Both the position numbers and the translations under genes were made by a program. Below the pieces are notes generated by a model. It searched no databases and was not told where the DNA came from. It saw only the letters and a program-made list of their open reading frames with translations. From NCBI GenBank assembly GCA_029964075.1, contig CM057149.1, positions 13,526,465 through 13,590,464 on the forward strand: DNA of 64,000 nt, in the 5' to 3' direction. The stretch is from Patiria pectinifera (taxonomy: Eukaryota; Echinodermata; Asteroidea; Valvatida; Asterinidae). Below are positions 21,501-31,660 of this stretch, one piece after another. Each line of letters starts with the position of its first letter. The stretch's first letter is position 1.

Positions 21501-24500
21501 GAGCATCTTGCTGGGCGTATACCGGCGCCTTATAAATGTTCATCATTATTATTATTATTATTAAATCCAGCGCAGAGATTTTCTTTTGAGACTTGAGTGC
21601 TGATATTTTTCTTTCAGTATATGTACTAGCATGGACCACATCGTCTGTTCAAAAAAAAATTCAGACTCATTGGTGGGGACTTTCAGAACATTTTGGTCCC
21701 ATAAAAACACTGTACAACTTTTCATAAGATGGAATTTTTGCGTCGAGGTGATATAAATCAAATTAGGTTTGGCCCTTCACCAACGTATAAACACTGTATA
21801 CTCAAATGTGTTACCTCCCGAGTGAAAGTTGGAACAAACTCACTCGGGTGGGACTCGAACCCACGACCTCCTGCTTTCTAGTCTTTCTGAGTAAACAGTG
21901 TTTATACGTCGGTGAAGGGCAAAACCTAATTTGATTTACATCACCCCAGCGCAAAAATTCTATCTTACAGTATGAATAGTTAATGCGGTACCCGCTGCTA
22001 TGTACATCAGATTCAAACCAGCCAACCGATCCCGTTAGCTTGGTGGTTGAGTTGTAAGACATCTGCACTAGAAAGCAGGAGGTCGTGGATTTGAGTCCCA
22101 CCCGAGTGATTTTTTCAACTTTCACTTAGGAGGTAACACACTGAGTATACAATGTTTATACGTCGGTGAAAGGCAAAACCTAATTTGATTTACATCACAC
22201 CGACGTAACAATTCCATCTTGTGAATAGTTAATGCGGTACCCGCTGCTATGTACATCAGATTCGAACCAGCCAATCGATCCCGTTAGCTCGGTGGTGGAG
22301 TGGTAAGACATCTGCACTAGAAAGCAGGAGGTCGTGGGTTCGAGTCCCACCCGAGTGATTTTTTCCAACTTTCACTTGGGAGGTATTAAACACACTGAGT
22401 ATACAATGTTTATACGTTGGTGAAGGGCAAAACCTAATTTGATTTACATCACCCCAGCGCAAAAATTCTATCTTATGAATAGTTAATGCAGTACCCGCTG
22501 CTATGTACATCAGATTCAAACCGGCCAACGGATCCCGTTAGCTCGGTGGTCGAGTGGTAAGACATCTGCACTAGAAAGCAGGAGGTCGTGGGTTCGAGTG
22601 ATTTTTTCCAACTTTCACTTGGGAGGTAACACACGGAGTATACAGTGTTTATACGTTGTTGAAGGGCAAAACCTAATTTGACTGTATAACTTGTGACATG
22701 AATAATGTGAATGAAAACATTTCACCTCCAAATTTCCACTCCATGTCCACCAGCTGGTTGATCATCAGTGTCTGGCCCACGGCTGTCCTTGACAAGCCTA
22801 TCAGATTGGACTTCCACTGAATCGGAAACCAAACAACACAAAATCAATATTATGTGCTCGGACTTAAAGGTAGTATACGACACTGGCAAACATTAAAAAG
22901 CAAAACTATCAAATTATGAAATACTTTACTTGACTGTAAGTGAATAATAGTCTCAAGCATCCTGTGAAATCATAGCGCCTGGGGTGCTGTCATTTTCAAG
23001 AGAGGAGTTTTTGTATCAATTTCCACCGATGGTCGACCGACCATCGTTGGAGAAAAACTTGACTGTTTCTAAATACTGGCCCCAATTTACCAATTTTAGG
23101 TCAGTTCATATTGTGTTTGCAATGGGTTACACATCTGTTAATGGGTGCAAGCCGGCTAAGTCTGGTTCTGTGACCTGACATTGACAATTCCCAACGTCTA
23201 TAAATCGACGTCTATAAATGTATCTTATATGAAAGGGATATTGTCAGTTCTACCGTAACCCTGCTCAATCCAACATTATCTAACTATTTTACATTTCCGT
23301 TGGGTCCTGTTGGATTCAGCAGGCAACAGAAAACATTCAGATTCAGGTTCTGTTGGGTACTGGTAAATAACGCCAAGTTGGACTCGGTTGGATCCAGCAG
23401 CAAACAGACAAATCCTCACCGTCACCACGAAGTGACACTAACCTCGAAAAATTGATATTTTGCGATTTCGATTTTTGTCCTGATTTGTGATTAATTACAC
23501 ATAATCTATCACCTCAAGAAGTTACTAAGCACATATTTAATTAGTTTTGTCAAAACATTAATAAACATTAATTAACATTTGCAACTTAATGGGTCAAAAC
23601 CGGAAAATGCGTTTTCGCGAAGTGTACTATACCATTCTTTCACGTGTAAAGTGCCTGCACACTACGCCGCGTCAAAAACGGGTTTTGCGTTTTCATGAAG
23701 TGACACAAATGTCATGTGATATGCGCGACTCACTTCTGGCGTTTTCACGAAGTAGCGCTAACCCATTAGCTAATACACATGGTTAGCGTCACTTCGTGAA
23801 AACTCGAACACAGCGTAATCTGAATTTTGAGTTTTCACGAAGTGACGTTATGGTTAATTGGTTTGATAACTCATTAATAGTAATTTATTTCAATGAAAAT
23901 CATACATTAACGTGACATTCAAGATCCCTGCTTTCAGACAATGTAAAAAAATATGAATTCTGAGGCTAAAACGATGTCCAGATCACCGTTTCAAAACATC
24001 GCCAACTTAAATCGCTTGTATCTCAAAACGTTCCACTTCGCGGGGGTTAAGGTCACTTCGTGGTGTCAGTGACGAAATAAGGCACAGTTGGATTCTGTTG
24101 GATTGAGCATGCCAGTCATTTTATATGTTCAGGTACCCAACAACTTGGCAAGTTGGGTTGTGTGGGACTGTGTCGAATTGAGCAGGAAACTCATACGAGG
24201 GACCGTCGAACTCTGCTGGATTTAGCAGGGTAGTCCTAGGGAACTTCTAGAGGGTTAAGGTTTGAAGGAAATTTAAAGAACACATTTTGAATGATGTACC
24301 TGATTAGAAAGATGAGTTGCTCTCTCCTCAGATAATCCTACACATGGGATAAAACAGATGCAACATTAACAACCTTGCAACTGTCGTCATTCAAATTTCG
24401 CCCTAACTTGAGCGAAACTCGTGAGTATGTATACACATACAAATTTCACCTCCAAAAATAATTGTTACATTAAAACAGCATTGTTCTGTTAATTGAGGGG

Positions 24501-27500
24501 TATATACATGTATTATTCATATAACAAAATTAAGACCCAGTTAATAAGGCCAAAATAAAAAAGTCTCTGGTTTGTAGCCATGCGCGTCGGCAAAATGAAA
24601 AAGTTTTTTTTTCAATAAAAGATGATGTCTCAAAACCGCCAAACTCACTGGTTTGACTGGAATCCTGCTGCTGCACAATTTTAACGTGTTTTTAGATGGG
24701 GTTATGATCGAGAATAAGCTTTATGTGGCCTCTCCGGACTCCCATATATTTGCACTAGGTTTAGCCGGGCACCATTTGCAGTCATCAGCCGACATTTGAA
24801 GCAAAAAAAAACAGGTAAAAAAAAAAAAAAAAGCCGCGTCGCCGCACCACTTTTTGGGCAAGCTCCATACCAGAAACCGGAGCCTTTTTTTGGGGGGGGC
24901 CTAACGCAAAGGGGGTTATAAACCAATTTAATGAAATATTAACATCTGGTTAATGAGAATATTCTTGACAAATGCTTTCGTAGTCGGTCATCTTGCGGCG
25001 ATCCAAGAATTTCACCTCTCACACCGACGTACGAATGCTTCCATCAGTCATATTTATTAATTATTACTTGAGTTCCGAAAAACCAACACAATAGAACCGA
25101 GGACCTATTCAATTATTCCATGCTCTGCTGTCCAGGCGGTCGGCCTGCTTTGAACACTCCAAATTTTTCAAAGTTAACGTTTCGGCCACACTCGGCACTC
25201 AGTCAAGAGAACCGGGCGGAGACCGAGAGGAAGGCCAGGCTGGCAGTGGCGCGCCTTGCGGCGGACCGCCAGCCTGCGCCCAAGATCCAACTACGAGCTT
25301 TTTAACTGCAGCAATTTTAATCCAGTTACATGTAAGTTATAGTCCATCATTTGCAGCTATCCGAAAAGTAACTGGCATAATTATTGTTTAAAAACATACT
25401 TGGTTGAAAGATAGTAAGGGGACTAAACTCCCTGTGAAATTATTCTTTCTGGCAAGCTGTCATTTTAATGTAATCAACGAAAGAAGGCCTTTCCAACGGT
25501 GCTTCTTAAGACGCACCGTAGGAAATTTAAATTAGTAGTTCGTTTTGTTATTCGGCGAAGCGTGCACAAGCATTGGCACGACGCACACGCACTTGCTATA
25601 ATTCGTCGGATCAGTGCGCGACATCGTGTAGTTGCAATCGGCTCAGTGAGAACGTGTCTCGGACGCGACGCTGAATTCAGGCCCAATTCAAAACATGATT
25701 CAGCAACTTTGATTTGAAATTGAGATCCTAGAATGTTGTTTTTCTTGGAATATACAGCTGAAGCTGAGCTGAAACTTCATCAGGTTAGTTGTTCGGTATC
25801 CTTCTTTAAATTTTGAGCACTTCTGTTGCTTCAAACTAACAACTGCACAAATTACAACTGATGGACTATATCTTTAAGGCAAAAACAAAAAACACATACC
25901 AAGATTAACCATATCTTCTTTCAGCTGGGCTGGGGTCATATTTCTCTTCACTGCATCTGAACGGAATAAACACATACAACAAAGCACTGATTAAAATCGT
26001 CGAGAACATTTAACCTGTAAACTCTTCTAGCTTCATTACTTTGTGCATGATCTCTGATCACAAATCGCAAGATTGCGTGATCTCTTATCACAAATCACAT
26101 AATCTCTAATCACAAATCACATAATCTCTGATCACAAATCACTTTATCTTTGATCACACCCATCAACAAGTTGAGAAATCTTCTACAGATACATGTAATG
26201 CTCTATAGAGAAAGAGGTCCATACATGTACCTGGACATCACTTGACACTAATGATGTGCATCGGGTCGGGTTGACCAGGCCAAACTGACCCGAAACATTT
26301 GAGATATAAACCGAATCCAATCTTAACTCCCTCAAACCGACCCAACCCGACCCGACCCGACAAAAAATTAAGGTAAAACCGACCCGAATCGACCTGACCC
26401 GAAAAATCCCGAAAACAAAACCGAATACCTTTTTTGGACAAAGTGATCACTTTTTTGTGCCTGCCCTTACCCACGTGGAATGAATTCTTTTGCAAAACCA
26501 TCGTCTCTCTCTGTCATACTCAGCGCATGGTATCATCAGGTAGTATCATGAAAACTGGTACAATGTTTCAATTTCACTGTCGGTCCGATCCGACTGGAGA
26601 AATTAATACAGTGGGAACTTGATAGTGCGCTCGGTGGCCACACCATGCTGCGGTCACAGTGACTGTCAATAATATTGCATCACCTAAATTTCTCAACTGT
26701 TTTGGTTTATTTCGGTTTATTTCAGGTTTTTTTCTCAAAAGTTGGCTAAACCGACCTGACCCAAAAATGAAAATGCAAAAACCGAAACCGACCCAACCCG
26801 ACTGAAAAGATGGACAAACCGACCTGACCCGACCCGAAGTCGGACGGGTCGGGTCGGTTTCGGGTCGGGTCGGTTTCGGTTTCAGGTTGGGTTTGCACAA
26901 ACCCTGAGAGACTGGTCTGAAAAAAAGCGTTTACTCAGTAAATGTTTCAATATTTGCCCCACTATATTTGAGTTTTTAGGATGTGTTATCGCTTCCCGAC
27001 GGCTGATAGGTCACTACAGGGAAAAATTAGTGCTGTCCGTGTATAGAATTCTTTCCCTGGAGAGCTTTGACAGTAAGTAGAGTACCGGTGCAGTGAGCCA
27101 GATGTCACAGGTTCCAATCCAACGTTAGTCAGTTTTCCCAGTTCCATGAACCTTTGATGTTCAGTTTGTATACTCACTGTTGAGGATCGTGATGAGGCTG
27201 CGCACGATGTTCCTCAGTGGGGCTACACTGACCCCCTCCTCCCTGGCAAAATCATCCAGCTGGCCTATCAACTGGTTGGACTAGAAATTCACAAACAATA
27301 AAGGATCAATCAGGATACATCCGACAGAAAAACCCAAACTGACTGTAAAACATAAATTGTGACTGGGTCCACAAAAAAGGGTATTATGTGGCAAAAAATT
27401 GAAATTGAATTATATACATGGTTGGCAAGCCCCCAATGTTAGCTTTCATTTGATATATAATCGAACTCCATTGCCCCTCCCCTTTTGGAGATATGACGTA

Positions 27501-29231
27501 TTTGCATATTAATTACTACCTTGGAGTTAAAATTACACAACTGAGAAAATGTTCAGGCTTTGAAATAGCTGACTTTGTTGTAGAACAACAGAACAATGCA
27601 CACAAAATGGTTGTTTTTACCACGTTGTTCATCAAAATCAACATTTCTGTGAATGAAACCTGAAACTGTAGGTATTAAAGATGTCATTCATGACAAAAAA
27701 AATGATGAGTGGGCCATTACACAATAATGCTCAGCGCGACTTAATACCCTTTTTTGTAGAGCCAGTCACGATTGCAGTTTCAGGTCCTATGACCTTAAAC
27801 CTATAACCTGAAAAGTCCCAACAGATTGGCATTTAAACAAACGTGAGACCTGATTCGGCCAAAATGAGACAGAACTTGACAAAGGTAGAAGTGAGGGTTT
27901 GCAAATATTGGGAAAAGGAATAAAATTCTTGTTACAATGCTTTTTTTTGGCACTTCAATTGGCACATTCTGTTCAGAAGTTATGGCTGTTTAAAGTTTGC
28001 AGTATAATCTGCAGAAACTGAAAGATGCCAATTGTTTTTCCTAACGAAAAGACCTTTTCCAACAACTTTTTTTTTTTTACTACATCTTTACAACATATGT
28101 AGTCAGTGGGGGTAATATTGTTGGCATTTTCCCCACTACGGCCTGTACCCATTTCTGTCTCATTATTATGATTATGCAAGAATGTCTGGCAACTATCAAT
28201 TAAGTCTTACCTTATCTGGTTCCAAGAGAAAAGTCAAGACAATCGACACAACCTCATTGAATTGCTGTAAGGCAATGGAAGAAGAAATAAAGCCAAAGTT
28301 AGTCAGGTTAGTAATACACTCTGAAGGCTGAAGCTAATAATGGCACATAATGACTGTGGCACAACATGGCTATTCTTCAACATGTTCAAGAAATGCTAAA
28401 TGCAAATCACTTTGACAGGCTACTCACTGTTCCGAAATGCTCAATCTAATTAAACATGGAGATGAATGCTTGAATTTTGAAAGGGTCCTGCTCGGTCACT
28501 TTATCAAAGTGTATCCGTGCCCATTGGGCATGGTGGGTTAATTGTCAGACAGGATAAAGAACTTAACGTCTTAAGACAAGAACTGAAGTCAAGACCAAGA
28601 AGAGAAGTACGAACAATGACGAAAGACTTAAGTTTTAATTGGAAAGAATGTTGCAATCTGACGCTTCGGAAAGATTTCCATATACAAAGTTCACTATTTT
28701 TCCTCTGTATTGACTAACAAGCCCCCAGATAGCAATTTCATGTCATCAAAGTCAATTTGAGCAGTGAGAAAATACAAGCATTTTCTTAGAAAACACTTAG
28801 AATTTTTCAGTCCACTCTCATAGGGTTTGTACACAGGGTGTTGAGTGAACTTCGTATATGGAAATCTTTCCAACGCTTCTTTTTTCTTCAAATATCATCT
28901 CGATGAAGGTCATTCATTGCAAAAATGATGATAAGACATGAATCTGGGACTGAGAAACACTTCCAGTTTTGTTTATAGGAAATACTTCACTTAGAAATTT
29001 TCTGGACTCTCCATTGACTTTGTACACAACCGCTGCTCTGAAGTGGCGTCAGGTTGCAACATTCTTTCCCCAGGTAAATCTCCGTCTAACTCAAAAAGAA
29101 ATCGAGCTCTATATATAATAATAATATCACCGTTTTTCTCCTACCTCATTATTGAATTTATTCAACGTCTGGATCTCGGAAAACATTGAATCGGGAGGCG
29201 TTTCCGCCACAAAATGAAATGTTGTTGCCAT
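18455..29231 (-). CDS. COMMD7: COMM domain-containing protein 7, complete, nine exons
   Basis: Exons on the minus strand: 29145-29231, 28211-28264, 27178-27280, 25900-25956, 24300-24337, 22726-22816, 20519-20568, 19170-19218, 18455-18531. Together 606 bases encode 201 residues plus TAG, essentially the human COMMD7 length of 200. The N-terminal helical part (about 1-125) contains FNEVVSIVLTFLLEPDK, LDDFAREEGVSVAPLRNIV and GLSEERATHLSNQWK. The COMM domain (about 131-198) contains INQLVDMEWKFGV, GSTFLQMKLVVNKGNKTENVY and LSLPQFYSFLHEMEKAK. COMMD proteins form heteromers in the Commander (CCC) complex in endosomal recycling, and COMMD7 has been linked to NF-kappaB control. All splice phases agree, and no residue block is missing. 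Confidence 0.97.
19170..19218 (-). CDS. COMMD7: COMMD7 exon 8
   Basis: Acceptor CTTTAG, donor GTAAGT. Encodes MKLVVNKGNKTENVYM and the first base of the next Glu codon. Confidence 0.95.
19281..19780. mobile_element. Foldback MITE, CAGGGTGAGT family, copy 3
   Basis: Ends AAGGGTGAGTAAAAAAC and TTTTTTACTCACCCTG with TA on both sides. 500 bases, nearly the same as copy 1 along both arms (ATATGAAAGCCCAATTCA, CACGGATCACAA). Lies in a COMMD7 intron. Confidence 0.88.
20107..20181. repeat. Minisatellite, about 31-base unit, 2.5 copies
   Basis: GAAATGATATATCTTATATATCTTC repeated with small changes; a third copy is partial. Confidence 0.75.
20519..20568 (-). CDS. COMMD7: COMMD7 exon 7
   Basis: Acceptor CTAACAG, donor GTGAGA. 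Encodes VTAASSELQQVGSTFLQ. Starts phase 1 and ends phase 0. Confidence 0.94.
20697..21180. mobile_element. Nearly perfect 484-base palindrome
   Basis: TTAAAGAGGTTGTGGAATGC at the left is complemented by GCATTCCACAACCTCTTTAA at the right, and the pairing continues with few mismatches almost to the centre near 20935. It is in a COMMD7 intron, and the arms' similarity suggests recent origin. No coding capacity. Confidence 0.88.
21183..21564 (+). mobile_element. Non-LTR retrotransposon 3' end, truncated
   Basis: Around 21215-21330 a frame reads RSAGALQLTVPRTNHSWGGR then SFTHAAPELWNNLPLSFA, the C-terminal block of CR1/Jockey-type reverse transcriptases ('xxSFSVAAPKLWNSLP'). A shift follows, then SLSVLKSSVKTHMFTS in another frame. 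It ends in an (ATT)n tail at about 21543-21562. 5' truncated and frame-shifted, so dead. Confidence 0.82.
21739..22690. repeat. Tandem array of tRNA-like SINE units with one inverted unit
   Basis: Three direct units of about 250 bases carry a tRNA-like block at 22035-22107, 22284-22356 and 22538-22598. A box TTAGCTCGGTGG and B box GGTTCGAGTCC are intact only in the middle unit; the first has GATTTGAGTCC and the third is deleted after GGTTCGAG. The first part of the array (about 21739-21890) is an inverted unit. The anticodon stem-like part is CTGCACTAGAAAGCAG. It is unlikely to encode working tRNAs because the acceptor stem does not pair cleanly. Confidence 0.83.
22726..22816 (-). CDS. COMMD7: COMMD7 exon 6, start of COMM domain
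   Basis: Acceptor ATTCAG, donor GTGAAA. Encodes WKSNLIGLSRTAVGQTL then MINQLVDMEWKFG; the INQLVDMEWKFG block is highly conserved in COMMD7. A tandem tRNA-like SINE array ends about 40 bases downstream of the donor in transcript direction. Confidence 0.96.
22864..23220. mobile_element. TTAAAGG element with GGTCG-CGACC core, copy 1
   Basis: Begins TTAAAGGTAGTATACGAC and holds the self-complementary core GATGGTCGACCGACCATC near 23028-23046. Matches 32763 and 43359 copies over roughly 350 bases (GGAATGACAGTCT-like, TTTTCAAGA). The right end is not clear. Confidence 0.65.
23258..24231. mobile_element. Possible composite element with CCCTGCT..ATCCA ends
   Basis: Left AACCCTGCTCAATCCAAC and right GCTGGATTTAGCAGGG are roughly inverted; GTTGGATTCAGCAGG-like copies recur inside at 23310, 23390 and 24105. 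The central part holds the CACGAAGTGAC cluster. The ends are uncertain. Confidence 0.5.
23425..24070. repeat. Cluster of CACGAAGTGAC motifs in both orientations
   Basis: About eight occurrences of TTTCxCGAAGTGAC or its complement, at roughly 23427, 23617, 23694, 23746, 23789, 23835, 24033 and 24053, spaced unevenly. Confidence 0.65.
24300..24337 (-). CDS. COMMD7: COMMD7 exon 5
   Basis: Only 38 bases: GLSEERATHLSNQ, as in the family's 'GLSEEKATYFSEKW'. Acceptor TGTAG, donor GTACAT; ends phase 0. Confidence 0.93.
24547..24902. mobile_element. MITE with AGGCCAAAA termini, copy 2
   Basis: Same ends and interior as 9864-10224 (TTGACTGGAATCCTGCTGC, TTTTTAGATGGGGTTATG). The right end here carries a G-run instead of a T-run. 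It abuts the 18S rRNA fragment. Confidence 0.87.
24943..25321 (-). pseudogene. Degenerate nuclear 18S rRNA fragment
   Basis: Read on the minus strand from 25321: TTGCTGCAGTTAAAAAGC, then AGCTCGTAGTTGGATCTTGG, CTGGCGGTCCGCCGC, CTTGACTGAGTGCCGAGTG, GTGTTCAAAGCAGGC, AGGTCCTCGGTTCTAT, GTTGGTTTTTCGGAACT, then GGTGTGAGAGGTGAAATTC, TTGGATCGCCGCAAGATGAC and GAAAGCATTTGTCAAGAAT. These are, in order, the universal landmarks around the V4 region of eukaryotic 18S rRNA. Substitutions and small changes at invariant positions (e.g. TAATTAATA where the gene has GCCATGATTAA) and the short length mark it as a dead copy inside a COMMD7 intron. Confidence 0.93.
25385..25525. repeat. Repeat shared with 31.02-31.15 kb and 46.8 kb
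   Basis: TATTCTTTCTGGCAAGCTGT and GAAAGAAGGCCTTTC are found inverted at 31035-31100, and a weaker relative at 46875. A short palindrome ACGGTGC..GCACCGT closes it near 25497-25520. Confidence 0.6.
25900..25956 (-). CDS. COMMD7: COMMD7 exon 4
   Basis: Acceptor TTCAG, donor GTATGT. Encodes NAVKRNMTPAQLKEDMVNL with split codons at both ends (phase 1). Confidence 0.94.
26047..26157. repeat. Minisatellite, about 21-base unit, five copies
   Basis: ATCTCTGATCACAAATCAC with small variants, in a COMMD7 intron. Confidence 0.85.
26245..26900. repeat. GACCC-rich repeat with inverted end
   Basis: ACCCGACCCGACC-type runs on plus at 26270-26410 and 26755-26845, and the complement GGGTCGGGTCGGTTTCGG at 26845-26895, so the block can fold back. 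About 330 bases of ordinary AT-rich DNA lie between. Confidence 0.7.
27178..27280 (-). CDS. COMMD7: COMMD7 exon 3
   Basis: Acceptor TTTCTAG, donor GTGAGT. Encodes SNQLIGQLDDFAREEGVSVA then PLRNIVRSLITILN, ending phase 1. Confidence 0.96.
27359..27771. mobile_element. MITE with GTGACTGG ends
   Basis: Left GTGACTGGGTCCACAAAAAA and GGGTATTAT pair with right ATACCC, TTTTTTGTAGAGCCAGTCAC. 413 bases in the COMMD7 intron before exon 3. Confidence 0.8.
28211..28264 (-). CDS. COMMD7: COMMD7 exon 2
   Basis: Acceptor TTACAG, donor GTAAG. Eighteen codons, QFNEVVSIVLTFLLEPDK, matching the helix 'FSALTEVLFHFLTEPKE' of COMMD7. Phase 0 at both ends. Confidence 0.95.
28641..29068. mobile_element. Foldback MITE in COMMD7 intron 1
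   Basis: GGAAAGAATGTTGCAATCTG at the left pairs with CAGGTTGCAACATTCTTTCC at the right; an inner pair is GAAAGATTTCCATATACAAA with TCGTATATGGAAATCTTTCC. Ends 77 bases from exon 1. Confidence 0.82.
29145..29231 (-). CDS. COMMD7: COMMD7 exon 1 with start codon
   Basis: ATG at 29231-29229 in the context AAAATGG, a good Kozak match. Encodes MATTFHFVAETPPDSMFSEI and nine more residues, ending NNE; donor GTAGGA, phase 0. Confidence 0.93.
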
Positions 29232-29440
29232 TTTCGAGACTAGTCGGGTACTCTCTAATCAATCACGTAAGTTTACACACAAAGACGACAGGATACCTTT
29301 CGATCATAGTCAGCTTATAATAGCGCCCTCATTTGGCGAAAAGTCGTCACGCATACGTTGAATTCTTTTTGGAAGCCTATCACGCACCTGCATGATTGCA
29401 TTTTTCAGTCCTCGTTATAGACAATTGAAAACAATTAAAA

Positions 29441-31020
29441 AACCCGTTCAATGACGCTTAAGAATACAGTGCATGGTACTTATGGGTTTTAAACGAGAAC
29501 GAAATGTGACTAGTGAAATAGTCCAGTGGTTAAATTATCAATCGGCGAGTAGAGAGTGACGCGGGTTCGAATCCCGCGCCAGGCGTTTTAGTTTTCAACA
29601 CGCGCTCTCCAACACTTTCTATAAAGGATTTAATTTACCGTCCTAAAATACCAACAGTACCTTAGCTTAACCGGTAAGCACTGCTGCTGGTACTGTCCGC
29701 GAGTTCCAGGTTGGCGCCTTCGTACAGGTTCAGGGCATGTGGTCCACTCGGAGGATCAGGGCTTAGGGGCCGCCCTGTTCCTCCCTTAGCTCTTTGCTTT
29801 TACATGGTGCCTGGCCCTCCGGGGTTACATGGATGGATAGGGAAGGAAGTGTGTATTGGTCGGGGACGCCGAGACCCCGGAAGAGAACTAAGGGATCGGC
29901 TGGGGCATTGTTATGGCTCAGACCGATCCCTGAAAGCTTGACTAGCACATAACTTTTTGATTTTTTTTTTTTAAAATAAATCCTCATTATTTTGTTAGAC
30001 CATGGTCTAGTTTGAAATTTACATCTGCTCGGTAAGGCTATGCAATAAAGCTATACTAAAATACGAAAACCCGTTAGTGCCAACATTTTTTTTTTAATTG
30101 TTTTTTTTTTGTATTTTTTTTTTGTAATTTTTTTTGGTTGAAAGGTTTTTTTGGGTTTTTTTTCTTTTTGTTTTTTTAAAATGTCTTTTAATAGGAAAAT
30201 GTCTGGATAGGAAACTTCCTTCCTGCATCCTGATTCGATACCGCAGTTGGCTAGAAATGGATTTATATCGTGTACTTGGTGTTGCTATTCACAACGTGCA
30301 GTACGTGTTTTCGCGATCATTCGTCCACGCCTTCTCGAAAATATTCATTTCCTTTCCAGTTTCTTAATATTTATATGAAATGTGATACTGCATGTTGTCT
30401 CGTTAAGATCGTAACAGTTTAATTAAAATAAAATCATGTTTTCGTAACTCACGCCATGCTCGCGCTGCGACGAATTGATTCTGTTTTTACCCCAGACACC
30501 GCATACAATGAACAAACGCAAATGTAACGCACAGGCAGGCATCAGACTACTCCTAATTTGCATACATGTTCAAAAATCTTGCACATGCAAATGATCTAAT
30601 ACCAGGGTGAGAGAGCAGGTAGTGGTGGGCGCATACTGCTCGACACCCTGGGGACGAGGTTGCGGCACTTCCGCTATGGCCTGAAATCGTTCTTGTACAT
30701 TATGGACATGAAGTACGGCAATGCCCGCGTACCAAACCTTCATTTCGTAAAGTTTCCCCCACCCCAAAAAACCCCAAAAAACTAAACAAACAATTTCAAA
30801 AAAAAAATATAAAAAAATTCCACCCCCCCCTCCTAAATGTTGGCACTAACGGGCTTTCGTACTAAAACGAAAGTTTACGTCATGAATTATATTTAAATAC
30901 AACATTTATAATGGCTTAAAATGTGACAAAACCAAAACACTTTTTAGTTCCACCTATCAATTGACGTTCATAATGACTACCATTAGGGCCTATTCGTGGC
31001 GCAATAAAAATTAATTGCCT
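29441..31020 (+). mobile_element. Composite tRNA-derived SINE repeat, copy 1, interrupted
   Basis: Begins AACCCGTTCAATGA, then a tRNA-like head (GTCCAGTGGTTAA and B box GGTTCGAATCC at 29565-29575), a second weaker tRNA-like block near 29655-29710, a conserved body (CAGGGCATGTGGTCCACTCG) and an A/T tail near 29970; related sequence continues to 31020. An inverted relative lies at 51560-53130. It is split by the element at 30062-30859. Confidence 0.8.
30062..30859. mobile_element. TIR element with 8-base target duplication, nested in the SINE repeat
   Basis: Ends CGAAAACCCGTTAGTGCC and GGCACTAACGGGCTTTCG are inverted; TACTAAAA is duplicated at 30054-30061 and 30860-30867. The paralogous repeat near 51.70 kb runs through this point without the insert. 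The 8-base duplication would fit hAT, but there is no transposase frame, so the superfamily is open. Confidence 0.85.
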
Positions 31021-31404
31021 TCAGACGCATCGTGAGAAAGGCCTTCTTTCACTTATTTTCTTCAAAATGACAACTTGCCAGAAAGAATACTTTCACATGG
31101 ACTTTTGTCTCATTACTGTCTTTATACCACGTATATGCTCAATTCAACAATAATTGCGCAGTTACTTTCTAGATAGCCACAAACGATGTATATACAATGG
31201 TATAAACTTTAATTTTACAGCAAATGACTTAAATGCACATGAAGTGCTTATACAGACTTCCCTAGTCCCAGAGTGTTATCTCAGCAACAGCGCCAGTAGC
31301 GTATGTCCAGCTCTGGATGTCAGGGGGGCAACCACACATCCTCGCCAAAATGTAGACATGTTGTTTTCTCCGGACGCAGGGGAGGGGGGAGGGGGGGGGG
31401 CTGG

Positions 31405-31660
31405 TACTCTCCTTCCAAATGGGGGCGCTCTTCAAAACTAATCATTATTATGCATTATGATTATATACTGGATATTATATACCCATTTTCACAGCGCATT
31501 ATATTCAATGGTATTTTACAGGGTTTTCTTTTGGGGGATTAATGTCTGAAGTCTCTGACCAATTGTGCACCTAAAATTGTGCACCTATTCCGGGGGGGGG
31601 GGGGGGGGGGGCAGGGTGCCCCCTCTGGCCCCTCCTCCCTCTGGATACATCACTAATTAC
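31405..31660. repeat. Interspersed repeat with G-runs
   Basis: TTCCAAATGGGGGCGCTCTTC resembles the plus-strand sequence at 51395 onward. A long G-run at 31590-31612 is followed by GGGTGCCCCCTCTGGCCCC, a form often seen at ends of degraded repeats. Confidence 0.55.

Noticed and set aside
22284..22356. Functional tRNA gene
   Set aside because: A and B boxes are good, but the acceptor stem does not pair cleanly and the unit is repeated with a conserved non-tRNA body, as in SINEs.
21739..22690. CRISPR-like array
   Set aside because: Units are 250 bases and wholly repeated with no unique spacers, and the DNA is animal.
29497..29585. tRNA gene with anticodon
   Set aside because: The same head occurs at 52980-53080 joined to the same body, so it is the head of a SINE.
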